64,000 nucleotides of DNA from Kiloniella litopenaei (lineage in GTDB: Bacteria; Pseudomonadota; Alphaproteobacteria; Kiloniellales; Kiloniellaceae), in the NCBI RefSeq assembly GCF_000982415.1, contig NZ_LANI01000002.1, positions 186,001-250,000 of the forward strand, in the 5' to 3' direction. The notes beneath the pieces were generated by a model. That model was given only the letters and a program-made list of their open reading frames with translations, made no database searches and was not told the DNA's origin. Each line of letters starts with the position of its first letter. Position 1 is the first letter of the stretch. The position numbers and the translations under genes were made by a program. Below, in pieces: positions 18,031-27,900 of this stretch.

Positions 18031-18520
18031 TTTACCAATTCTGGAACAACGCCGGATAGAGGCAAATATCATCAAGCCCATATATGATGAAATGGTTGCC
18101 GAAGTCGGGGTTGAGCGGGCAAAGGCAATTTTAAAGAATGCCATTGTCAAGAATGCGATCTCGCACGGCAAAGCCTATGCAGAAGCCCAAGAGAATGCCA
18201 CGACACAAACCACGTCGCTTCTGAGCTTTCATGCGCTTCTCCCCCAATGGATGGCCAATGGCGCACTGGAAATTGATATTCTGCAAGAAAACGAGAAACA
18301 TGTGGATTACAACGTAACGCGCTGTCGTTTTGCAGAAATGTACAGAGAAATGGGACTGGGCGAGATTGGTCACATTCTGTCCTGTAGCCGGGATGGAACC
18401 TTTTGCACAGGCTATGACCCCAAAATTAAGTTAGCGCGTACCCAAACCATTATGGAAGGCGCAAGCCATTGCGATTTTCGCTATCGCTACTGCCCAGATC
18501 ATGAAAAAGATAACGATTAA
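18017..18520 (+). CDS. L-2-amino-thiazoline-4-carboxylate hydrolase-like protein
   Basis: The 167-residue protein resembles the ATC hydrolase family. Its members include the enzyme that opens the thiazoline ring of 2-aminothiazoline-4-carboxylate on the route to L-cysteine in Pseudomonas. The C-terminal half has the family-like pattern NVTRCRF (C103), EIG..LSCSRDG (C123, D126), GYDPKIKLARTQTIMEGA and H151-C152-D153-F-R. It has no signal peptide and is cytoplasmic. It overlaps the MFS gene, which suggests the carrier delivers or removes its substrate or product. Many family members are of unknown substrate, so a cysteine- or thiazoline-related role is inference. Confidence 0.85.
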   Translation: MSKTDLPILEQRRIEANIIKPIYDEMVAEVGVERAKAILKNAIVKNAISHGKAYAEAQENATTQTTSLLSFHALLPQWMANGALEIDILQENEKHVDYNVTRCRFAEMYREMGLGEIGHILSCSRDGTFCTGYDPKIKLARTQTIMEGASHCDFRYRYCPDHEKDND

Positions 18521-18629
18521 AACAGATAAAAATCAGGGGCCACCGGAGCCAACACACCTTCAATAATCAAGGCCTCGGCCCAATAAACAGCCCCCCGGTC
18601 AGATAAAAATAGCCCCCCAAATAAAATAA

Positions 18630-18682
18630 CCCCTGAAGCGATAGGTCCCGCACGGGTTTCCTTTGCTTCAGGGGCTTTATTT
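18630..18682. terminator. Bidirectional terminator
   Basis: Arms CCCCTGAAGC (18630-18639) and GCTTCAGGGG (18665-18674) pair perfectly, with a small inner CCC-GCAC-GGG stem in the loop. A CTTTATTT run follows on plus, and TTATTTTAT on minus. It ends the seven-gene operon and the convergent adhesin gene. Confidence 0.8.
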
Positions 18683-18713
18683 ATCAGCGATGTAAAAAAT
18701 AGTCCGCGTGCTG

Positions 18714-21452
18714 TTATCCCAATACATCCAGACTATCTGAATCCAACAATGACTTGATTGCATCCAGTTCAGACGTACCACCACTGAGCAGGTTCACGTT
18801 ATCCAGTTCGATTGTAACGCTATCGCCACCCGGTAGCGCACCATTGCTATCAACGGTAATGGTTGTATCCGAACCATTGGTTGACACATTCAGATAATCA
18901 TCCAGCGCAGCAGCCAGTTCAGAATTATCGCTTGCAGCTGCCAATGATCCATCATCGGTCAATAGTTCGCTAAGATCCAGAACATCACCCTGTCCGACAT
19001 TAAAGCCGACAATGGTATCTGTATCGCCAGCATCTGCGCCAGAGAACTGATAGGTGTCTGCGCCTGATCCACCGTTCAGCGTGTCATCGCCCGCACCACC
19101 AATCAAAAGGTCATCACCGCTTTCGCCAGAAAGAATATCGTTACCAATACCACCGATCAGCGTATCATCGCCGTCGCCTGTCCACATTCTGTCGTTCCCA
19201 GCACCACCATCAACGGTGTCATTACCAGACCCATTGTAACGATCATCAAAGGTATCATTGCCACCCCCAAGGGAAACTTCGTTATCCGCGGCACTACCAT
19301 AGACATAATCACCAAAATTTGTCGCGATCAGGTTATCAACACCTTCGAGGCTGTCATCACTGACCAGTTCTTTAGACAGTCCGACTTTACCTTTGATTTC
19401 AGCATTATTGGCACCGCCCGAAGGAGCATTGGCACCACCAACGGGGCCACCGTCATAATCCAGAAATGCCTGAATACCCGCAGTTGCTGTTGAATAGTCA
19501 GCATTGGCACCATCGACCGTCAAACTTAAGGTGCTGGATGTTGTATCCCCGTCACCATCGGTAACTTCATAGGTAAAGACATCCGTTCCCGCACCCTGTT
19601 CTTCGGTTGTAAAGCTGACCTGACGCACAAAGTAATCAGATGAATCACCCTTTCTGCTTCCTCCATCAGCATAGTCAATCGCATCAAACACCAGATATTG
19701 GAACTTTACGCCCCCGGTATCGATTGTCGCGGTGCCCACATTACTGCCGTTATAATCAATTGTCGGATCATTCAGAATGCCGGACGCAACTTTGTTGCCA
19801 TCGGAATCATAGGCTGTCCATTGCCCCTGTTCGCCCTTACTCTCTGTTTTGTAGAGGTTCGAAACCTTGACAGTGGCAGAGGTCGCATCAGCCTGTAGGT
19901 CAATAACCAGCTTTTCACTCTGCCCGGTTTCCGCGTCATGGTTGATCTGCTTTGGTGCAGGCGATCCGCCCGACACGCCAATACCACGGCTGCTGAATGT
20001 TACATTTGCACCTGTGTTCGCCAAGGCGTCAAAGTCTGGGGTATCGGTCATGCCATAGGCATAGAGCTTGACATCACCCCAATCACTGCTGCGGCCACCC
20101 GTACCGGAACGGCCAACAGAAAAATCACCACCAGCCTGATACCCTGTCGCCGTATAGGTGTATGCCCCATCCGCAGAAATCTGCAAGGTACCGTTTGCGC
20201 CAACAATCTCTGTCACACCGTCCGGGGCAACTGCATGCTCTTTACCTTCAAAGGTAACAGATGTAACCGAACCGCCGTCCGCTCCAACACCGTCGTTATC
20301 AAGCACATTGCCGGTCACAGTGGTATTTGTACCTGTACCCGCCAAGGTTTCGCTATCGGCAACAGCAACGGGAACATCATCTTCGATTGTAACCGTAACC
20401 GCCGTTTCAAGGACAACCTCGTCACCATCGGTATCAAAAGCCTTGAACGCACCGGAAATATCCAGATCAAGTGACTGACCGTCATCATTGGCAGGGTCGT
20501 TTGGTGTATGATCAATCTGATCTTTAAGGACAAAGTTAAAATCATCACCGTCTTTGGTCAGCTCAAAAACAACACGTTCCCCGTCACCAGACCCGGCAAC
20601 ACCCTGAACGGCAATAACGGTACCTGAACCATCTGTAATAACTTTATAGCTTACGGCTTCGCCCTGGGACGTTACGCCAACCGGACCAGCGATATCTTCG
20701 TTGAAATCAAATCCACCCAGACCATCGGTTCCGGCATCTACCGTTGTCGCCAAGGCTTCAGAGGTAATGGTAATCTCTGTTGTCTGATCCTGACCGGATT
20801 CAGCATTGGCCCCTTTCAGGGCATCTTCATGTACCTCGACATTAACAGGCGCCGCACCATTGTTCACCGGCACACCGTTCAGTTCAGCCAGGGTTTCTTC
20901 GTCGCCATCGTCCAGCAGGTTAAAATTAAGCTCTGTGCGTCCCAGTGTATCTTGCGCATCCAACAGATCGACAAGATTACCCGTTTCATCATCATACTGG
21001 CTACCGCCGCCACCTTGCGGACCAGCACCTGCACCCGCCGCTGTTTCCAGGGTTTCCCCTGCGCTCAATGCCTGTGCCTGACCGATCAAAAGACCCGCGG
21101 ACAGTTCAACACCACCGATAATGAGAACGGGCGCATCAGCGCCCTGGGATGCATCAACCAGGTTTTCAAAAACAATCCGACTGTCGGATGAACCATCGCC
21201 ATTATTATCAAAGGTCAAAACAAAGTTATTGCCTTCAATAACCGGGGTGGCACCCGAAGCATCAAAGTTGAGGTTGGCTGTCTGCCCCTTACCAAGCGCA
21301 ATCGTCGATGTCTCGCCCTCATTCGGGGCAGTCACATCGATGACAGTTGCCGCCTGTCCAACGAGCTGCTCTTGCCCGCTTTCACCAGAGACACCATCAG
21401 TAGATTGGTTCGAGATCACATCGCTTGCAACTTGGGTCAACACATTCACCAT
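18714..21452 (-). CDS. LapA-like RTX adhesin with TAAG site, smaller paralogue
   Basis: This 912-residue acidic, Gly/Asp-rich extracellular protein shares its first 170 residues with the 2541-residue neighbour. The N-terminal module ends in ETLETAAGAGAGPQGGGG. T-A-A-G at 137-140 matches the di-alanine site cut by the periplasmic protease LapG in LapA-type adhesins, and a Gly-rich stretch follows as in LapA. The middle holds VCBS/cadherin-like domains (a VTVTIEDDVPVAVADSETL border and a DGDGDTTSSTLSLTV end). The C-terminus has RTX nonapeptides (GGAGND, GDGDDTLIGG, GNDILSG, GDDLLIGG) at about 735-800 and ends in an aliphatic, Asp/Ser-rich type I secretion tail. The ATG at 21452 is preferred to a TTG one codon earlier. 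No lapD, lapG or type I secretion gene is in the window. Confidence 0.88.
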   Translation of the reverse strand: MVNVLTQVASDVISNQSTDGVSGESGQEQLVGQAATVIDVTAPNEGETSTIALGKGQTANLNFDASGATPVIEGNNFVLTFDNNGDGSSDSRIVFENLVDASQGADAPVLIIGGVELSAGLLIGQAQALSAGETLETAAGAGAGPQGGGGSQYDDETGNLVDLLDAQDTLGRTELNFNLLDDGDEETLAELNGVPVNNGAAPVNVEVHEDALKGANAESGQDQTTEITITSEALATTVDAGTDGLGGFDFNEDIAGPVGVTSQGEAVSYKVITDGSGTVIAVQGVAGSGDGERVVFELTKDGDDFNFVLKDQIDHTPNDPANDDGQSLDLDISGAFKAFDTDGDEVVLETAVTVTIEDDVPVAVADSETLAGTGTNTTVTGNVLDNDGVGADGGSVTSVTFEGKEHAVAPDGVTEIVGANGTLQISADGAYTYTATGYQAGGDFSVGRSGTGGRSSDWGDVKLYAYGMTDTPDFDALANTGANVTFSSRGIGVSGGSPAPKQINHDAETGQSEKLVIDLQADATSATVKVSNLYKTESKGEQGQWTAYDSDGNKVASGILNDPTIDYNGSNVGTATIDTGGVKFQYLVFDAIDYADGGSRKGDSSDYFVRQVSFTTEEQGAGTDVFTYEVTDGDGDTTSSTLSLTVDGANADYSTATAGIQAFLDYDGGPVGGANAPSGGANNAEIKGKVGLSKELVSDDSLEGVDNLIATNFGDYVYGSAADNEVSLGGGNDTFDDRYNGSGNDTVDGGAGNDRMWTGDGDDTLIGGIGNDILSGESGDDLLIGGAGDDTLNGGSGADTYQFSGADAGDTDTIVGFNVGQGDVLDLSELLTDDGSLAAASDNSELAAALDDYLNVSTNGSDTTITVDSNGALPGGDSVTIELDNVNLLSGGTSELDAIKSLLDSDSLDVLG

Positions 21453-21576
21453 CAACTAAATTTATATCCACAGCCCTTGTCCTCAGTAGCCCGGCAAAGC
21501 AGGCACAGAAACAAAAGCTTTTTTGCACACATATACCTTAACTGAAATGGCAAGTTTTAAGTAGAAAAATATCCTA

Positions 21577-21600
21577 AAAAACTACATCAATACGTATGAT
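21577..21600 (-). promoter_or_regulatory. Motif shared by both adhesin promoters, copy 1
   Basis: On the plus strand the core reads CTACATCAATACGTATGAT, preceded by a run of A. It lies about 125 bases upstream of the smaller adhesin start. The copy upstream of the larger adhesin matches at 21 of 24 positions. The core is a partial inverted repeat (CTACAT/GTATG). A common regulator binding site is likely but not shown. Confidence 0.55.
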
Positions 21601-21886
21601 ATATTCGTAACAATTATGCTATTTTTATCTTTAATTTTATATAGTTATGAAAAAACGGCATATAGATAAAATTAGATATAAATACGATTAAAATATTCAT
21701 TAAAAATCATTTAAATTTATAACAAATTGACCTTTAATTTTGATGTGTTTTTTTTGAACTAAATAAGGATAAAATCTCTCAACTACCTACCCATTTTGGG
21801 CTTCGTGCTGGCACCTTATTTGGCTTTAAACAACTGGCTCCTTATCAAGCATCTTTTTAAAATAGCATTGTGTAACAGGATAAAAC

Positions 21887-21921
21887 AAAAGGGCGCTCTT
21901 TATATCAAAGAGCGCCCTTTT
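21887..21921. terminator. Terminator of the large adhesin gene
   Basis: A perfect 15-bp stem (21887-21901 with 21907-21921, GGGCGCTCTTT core) closes a five-base loop. Read on the minus strand it is followed by TTTTGTTTTA, the expected U-rich tail. It lies 26 bases beyond the stop codon of the 2541-residue adhesin. Confidence 0.85.
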
Positions 21922-21946
21922 CATTTCTCAATAAAGATTGAGTTTA

Positions 21947-24900
21947 TCAATCAATAACGATCTGAGTCGCAGGATCATTAACCAGATCATCGATGCTATC
22001 AATGGTCGAAGATGACCCTAGCCCCTGGAATGTAATCGATGCGCCATTGTGGAAGTTCACAACAACATCATTACCATCACCATTGTTGACAATACCAGAA
22101 ACCATCGCATTCAGATCATCAAGATCCAAGCCAGCTGCACCAGTATCAACGACGTCACTGAAGTGAAGGATATCTTGGCTGCTTTCAAAGTCAGTAATGG
22201 TATCATCACCATCCCCAGCCCCTGCGAGCGAGAATACAAAAGTATCTTTACCACCCGTCAGAACAGCTGAGCCATCAACGTCACCTTCGACAACAAAATC
22301 ACCAGTCATGACATCATCACCGGCACCGCCGATAAGGGTGTCATCACCACCTGTAAGCACGCTGTTACCGCCATAGACATCATCAGATATTTTCATATCC
22401 CCAATGAGAACGTCGTTATCAGCACCGCCTTCCAGTTGATCATTACCACCAGTTAAAGTCTGCGGACCAGTTTCAACGTTATCACGAATCTCGAAATCAC
22501 CAATAAGCTCATCTTCGCCCGTGCCACCAATCAGCGTATCATCACCACCGACAAGGGTATGGCTGCCATACCTTTCAATATCATCATCGTTACGGACATC
22601 GCCGACGATTTCATCGTTTCCGGCACCACCATCAAGATAATCGTCGCCACCTGTGATCGTCACGCTACCACCCGAAGAAGACGAATCAGCGCCGATATCA
22701 TCTTCGACATAGACATCACCGATTAGAGTATCATTATCGGCACCACCGTAGATGCGGTCCATACCACCAGTCAGGTTGGAATTTTCCAAATCCCTAGTGT
22801 TCTCTAGAACGGCAAAATCACCAACGGCAAAATCGTTACCAGCATGACCATGAATGACATCATCACCACCCGTAGCTGTCAGGCCAGACAAATGACCCGA
22901 AGTCTGGGCGAAGTCACCAACCAGAACATCATTGCCACCATTACCCAGTAGCGTATCGTTCCCATAGCCACCGATCAGAGTATCGTCTCCATCACCACCG
23001 ATGAGAATTTCATCCGCATCAGTGCCAGTGACAGTATCGCCTTCCTGTACTTTGACAGAAACATTGGCGTCATTACTATCAATACCGTCAGCAGCCGTGT
23101 AATCAAAGCTACCTTCCGTAGCCGGCGTAACAATTGCCGTACTGTCGATTGATAGTTCAACCTCGTAATTGTCCGCACGATCGCGATCTCTTCCAATCGG
23201 TGCATTGTCTTCAACTCTGACAAAGACCTCGATCTGACCACCGGAAGTGTTTTCATAACTACCCGTTGTGAAATCTGGATCCAGCTCAACACCTGATGAG
23301 GAATAGAGTTTAAAGCCAGGGTTACCTTCTGAAGAAAGCACACTAAGAGACAGAATTTCACCGGCAAGAAGCGTTACTTTGAAAGCATCAGCATCCTTAC
23401 GTACAGTATTGTAAGTACCGAAGATACCATAGTCATCATAATCACGCGCCGATTTCAGTTTTCCTTCGAAGCGGATTTTATGAACGATATCATTCCCAAC
23501 GGAATTATCCTGTGCCCATTCTGTACGTGGTAGATCCACCGCGAGTGCACCAAAACCATTATTATTCACCCCAGAAACCCAGTCACCAATGAACCAGTTA
23601 TAATCATAACCATCACCAGATCCTTCAGAAATCGTTTTCAAGGAACCAGAGCCAAAGCCAAGTGAAGATACATCGCCACCTTCTAGTGTGAAGGTAACAA
23701 CCTCATTCCCCGCATCATGAGCAACAGTACCGTCAACCGGGTTGCTGACACCATCGACAGTCAAGGCATCGCCTTCAGCGTCCGTATCGTTCTGGAGCAA
23801 TGCCCAATCCGGGATATCAATTTCACCCTGGACATTTGTCAGAACAATATCATCAACGGCAACAGGTGCATCGTTAGAGCCTGTCACAACAATTGTTGCC
23901 GTTGCGCTTGCGGATGCACCACTGTCATCACTCATTGTGTAATCAACAACAACAGTCGCGGTTTCACCTTCGGCAAGGTAATCAAACGCTGTACCCGGCT
24001 CAAAGAAAAGCTCATTACCGACAACAGTTACGTCAGCAGGAGTAGCCCCCTGATCCGCAGGCAGGCCAGATGCAAAGCTGACAGAATCTAGGCTGAATGT
24101 TGACGGGTTATCACCGTTATCAACATCTGTATCATTTGCCAGAACATCAACGGTAAGCGTTGCATTTTCATCGGTCGTAAGAGACCCATCAGGCCACCCC
24201 GGCCCTCTTATGGCAACCAGGTTGCTAATTGTCAGACTTTCATCGCCACCAGTGATATCACCAGAGAACTTGATTTCAATCCCACCATCATCTTTGGTCA
24301 CAACATCAAAGCTGTAGCTGTTTGTCCCCTTATCATGAGTGACAAGAACTTCAACACCATTGATCTCAACGGTGAAGGTATCCTGATTACCACCAAAAGG
24401 ATCCCAGCTTCCACCAGTTTCAGCATCAAAAGTGATGGTTACCTGACGACCAGCGTTCTGAGCACCAAAGCTAACGCCTAATGTTTTCTCGGAATCGGCC
24501 TTTGTCAGCTCAAAATCAGGAACCGTCCCAGTAATCGGAACACCCGCGGGAAGAACACCGTCATCAACAGCAACTGGTGCATCATTTGTACCAGTGATCT
24601 TGATTTTCAACTCAGCAGTATCACTGTCACCATCGGCATCTTCCATACGATAGGTAAAGGTATCGTAAACGGTTTCACCATCGGCCAGGGCCTGAACGTT
24701 CGCCGCACCATTGTTAAGTGTATAGGTGTAGCTACCATCAGAATTGATCGTCACAGACCCGTAAGTGCCAACCATTTCTGATGTTGTTGTAACAACGGCA
24801 CCATCAGCACCCTGATCATCATTGGTCAGAACATTACCAACAGCAACCAGATCGCTATCTTCCTGAACCGCATCGGCGGCATTGGTATCATCAACAGCTT

Positions 24901-27900
24901 TCACACCATCATCTGTGATGTGGAATTTCAGGGTCGCTGTATCTGTATCACCATCGGCGTCGGTTATAACGATCTCGAAATGTGGCTCCAGTTCATCGCT
25001 AATCCCTGTGCGATTTGCATCAGGGTGATCAACGGCTTCATGAAGAACAATTTCATAATATCCATTATTATCAACCTTCAGTGTGATAACCGGAATTTCC
25101 GAACCATTAGGTCCGATCGCGGCAACACCGGTAAGAACCATGAAGTCACCATCAGCAACAGGATCACCGAACTCAATATCCTTGCCACCAGACGTGAACG
25201 GTACTTTTGCGCCGCCCGCATAGTCTGGATCTTTGACAAACTTGAGGTCTGTAATTTCAATTGATCCAGCACCATCAGCACCATAAAAACCGCTAAAGTA
25301 ACCCGTTACTTTATCTGAACCGTTGCTGTGAAGATCACTCTCACGAAGGTGATTTGCTGTCTCGTTATCAAGGCCGGGTCCATCATCATCAATATTCACA
25401 CGAATATTTGCTGTCGCCGTATCACCGTCACCATCCGTCACAGTATAGAACAGCGTATTCAGGTTGATGTCTTCGTCATGAGACCCTGTATTTGGGTGCT
25501 CAATGCCACGATACTGAGCAAAATACAAATCTGCACTTTCAGAAGATGTCGAATGCGACATATAGGCCACAAAAACAATTTCGCCGCTATCCAAACGTCC
25601 AACAACCGTATTTTCATCTTCGCTGTAAAGCTTGATGTCCTGATCTGTCGCAGCATCCTTTAAACCTGATAGCTCACCGTTGTAAGCGTTACCGTCTGCG
25701 TTTGTCAGATCAACTTTTCCACCAATTTTGTCTTTACCAAAATCAAAAGAAAGGCTCTCTTTAGCAATGGAAAGAGGATATCCATCAACAAGATCAGGGA
25801 AATCGCTTGGCGTATCACTGACAAAGATTTCATCTGTATTACCCTGTACACCAGGTGTTTCATCAGTATAGATCGCATCAGCCTGAGCAGAAGGACCATC
25901 ATCGTCAATGTTGATCGTGGCAACCGCAGAAGCGGTGTCACCGTCACCATCGGTCAATGTTACAGTGAAGCCAAGCGCCAGCAGATCATCATGATCCGCA
26001 GGTGTAGAACCATCCTGATCGTGATCAAGTTGGCGATACTGGGTGAATTCGTATTTACCGTTTGTGGTATCAAATACGAAGGTATAAACCGCATCACCGC
26101 CTGTGGTCTCAGCTTCAATTGTGATAAAGCGACCATCCCCAGAAGTCGACGTTGATGTCGTCACTGTTTCTGTTGCTGATGTCACACCAGTAGGTGCTTC
26201 AACGCTAAAGCTGTGACCAACCACGTCGGTACCAACATCAAATGTCATCTGACCAACGGCAACACCACATCCATCAACCGGGTCGGCACCTGTGACATTA
26301 ACGATAAGGTTTACATCGTTATAATCGCCATCGCCTTTTGGATTACGCAGGTCTTCCCAGTTCTGGTTACCGGGATAACCGTTATCAATAACGTGCGTAG
26401 AACCATCCGGGTTCAACCCAGAGTTAGAGAAGTAAGCAGGTTCCTGACTGCCTGAAAGCGCGTCAGCCCCTTTATAGGCAACCCACTTGCCGCCTTCAAA
26501 TTTGAAGGTAACATCATCGCCAGCCGCAAGGCCTGTATTCTGATTGTCGCCATTCGGGATCAGGAAGATACCAACAGTCGCACCCTCGGGGTAATCAGCT
26601 TTGTTAAAAGTGATAGAGGTCGAAGTCAGATCATGCGCATCCGGTTGAATGATTTCGCCACCAATTGGATTACCATCAGCATCGGACACATAGTAACCAA
26701 TTGTGTTGTGATACCCGGCAGAATCCTGACCCGCATTGGCAACATCAATTGTTACAGTTTCATCAGCACCAAACAGGCTATAAGTACCATAAAGCGCATC
26801 GCTTTCATCCATAGTCGCTGACGAAGCTTCAATCGAAGGACCATCATCTTCAACTGTAATTGTCGCAGTAGCGGGATCACTCACGTCACCTTCGCCATCA
26901 ATTGCGACATAATCCAGAGTAAAGGACAATGCATCATCATGCTCGCCAGCAGAATTATCGCCATCGATACTATGATTAATCTGCTGATACTGAACAAAAG
27001 TCATTGTCGCAGTACCGGAAGATGTTGTTGGCTGTTCAAGATGTACAGAGAAAACAGCATTGCCTTCATCATCCAGACCCCAAACGATATTAGGGTTAGT
27101 ATCATCACGGGTCAGGAAGATTGGACTAGAATTCTCGTCGCCTTCCCCACCAGCTGTCATCCCCGGAACTTCAAAGCTGTCATAATCGGCAAAATGCAGC
27201 TTTTCCGTACCAACATCAGACGCATCGGTTGGTGTTGTTGGCCCATCAGTTTTAAAATCAAATGCAACTTCAGCTTCTGCCTGACCAATAACAGAACCAT
27301 GTACACCAACAGTGCTTGCAACCAATGCAGCAGCAACAGCCGCATTCAATGTGGCAACATCACCTGATCCGGCATCAACACCTTTGGTTTCATCATGTGT
27401 AAAGGTCACGCCCTGAACTTCAGGAATGTCTTCAATAATCCGGATTGTATGACTGCCATCCGTTTCTGCACGGTTGTTCAGGTCAGTTAATTCGTCACCA
27501 GAAAGATTAACCTCTTCTGCTATTGCTTTCAGGCCAATTGTCACATCACCATCATCGTGAGAAGAACCATCGCTCCAGCGTGAAGACGTCCAGTCCTGAG
27601 GGTTAAAGGTCAGGTCAATATCAACCAGACCACCTACATCATCCAGATCAGTTACATCAATTGTAATGCTATAAGTCGTGTTCAACCCGATATCGCCGGG
27701 GTTTTGCCCATCTGCAAGACCATCAACTGTAAAATCATACCCAAAAGTCGGGATCCAGTCAGATGGAATACCGCTTAGCACAATGGTATGAACTTCAGAA
27801 CCATCAGTATAGTCACCAAAGGTAACGTTTACTGGTACAGTAACTTCGGCCTGTTCGTCATAAACATTATTTTCAGGCTCGGAAGCGCCATTACCAGCAT

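Larger units (their letters stand above)
21456..21946. other. AT-rich region upstream of the smaller adhesin gene
   Basis: This approximately 490-base, very AT-rich spacer contains no gene that I can support. It holds the terminator of the larger adhesin gene at its right end. A motif at 21577-21600 also occurs upstream of the larger adhesin gene. The promoter of the smaller adhesin gene must be here. Confidence 0.6.

Noticed and set aside
19938-20474. 178-codon plus-strand frame inside the smaller adhesin gene
   Set aside because: Antisense of Asp/Gly/Thr-rich repeats; no ribosome site or recognisable domain.
22300-23040. Repetitive DNA resembling a CRISPR or satellite array
   Set aside because: The repetition is codon-level: RTX nonapeptide coding sequence (GGxGxDxxx) with no constant repeat and unique spacer structure.
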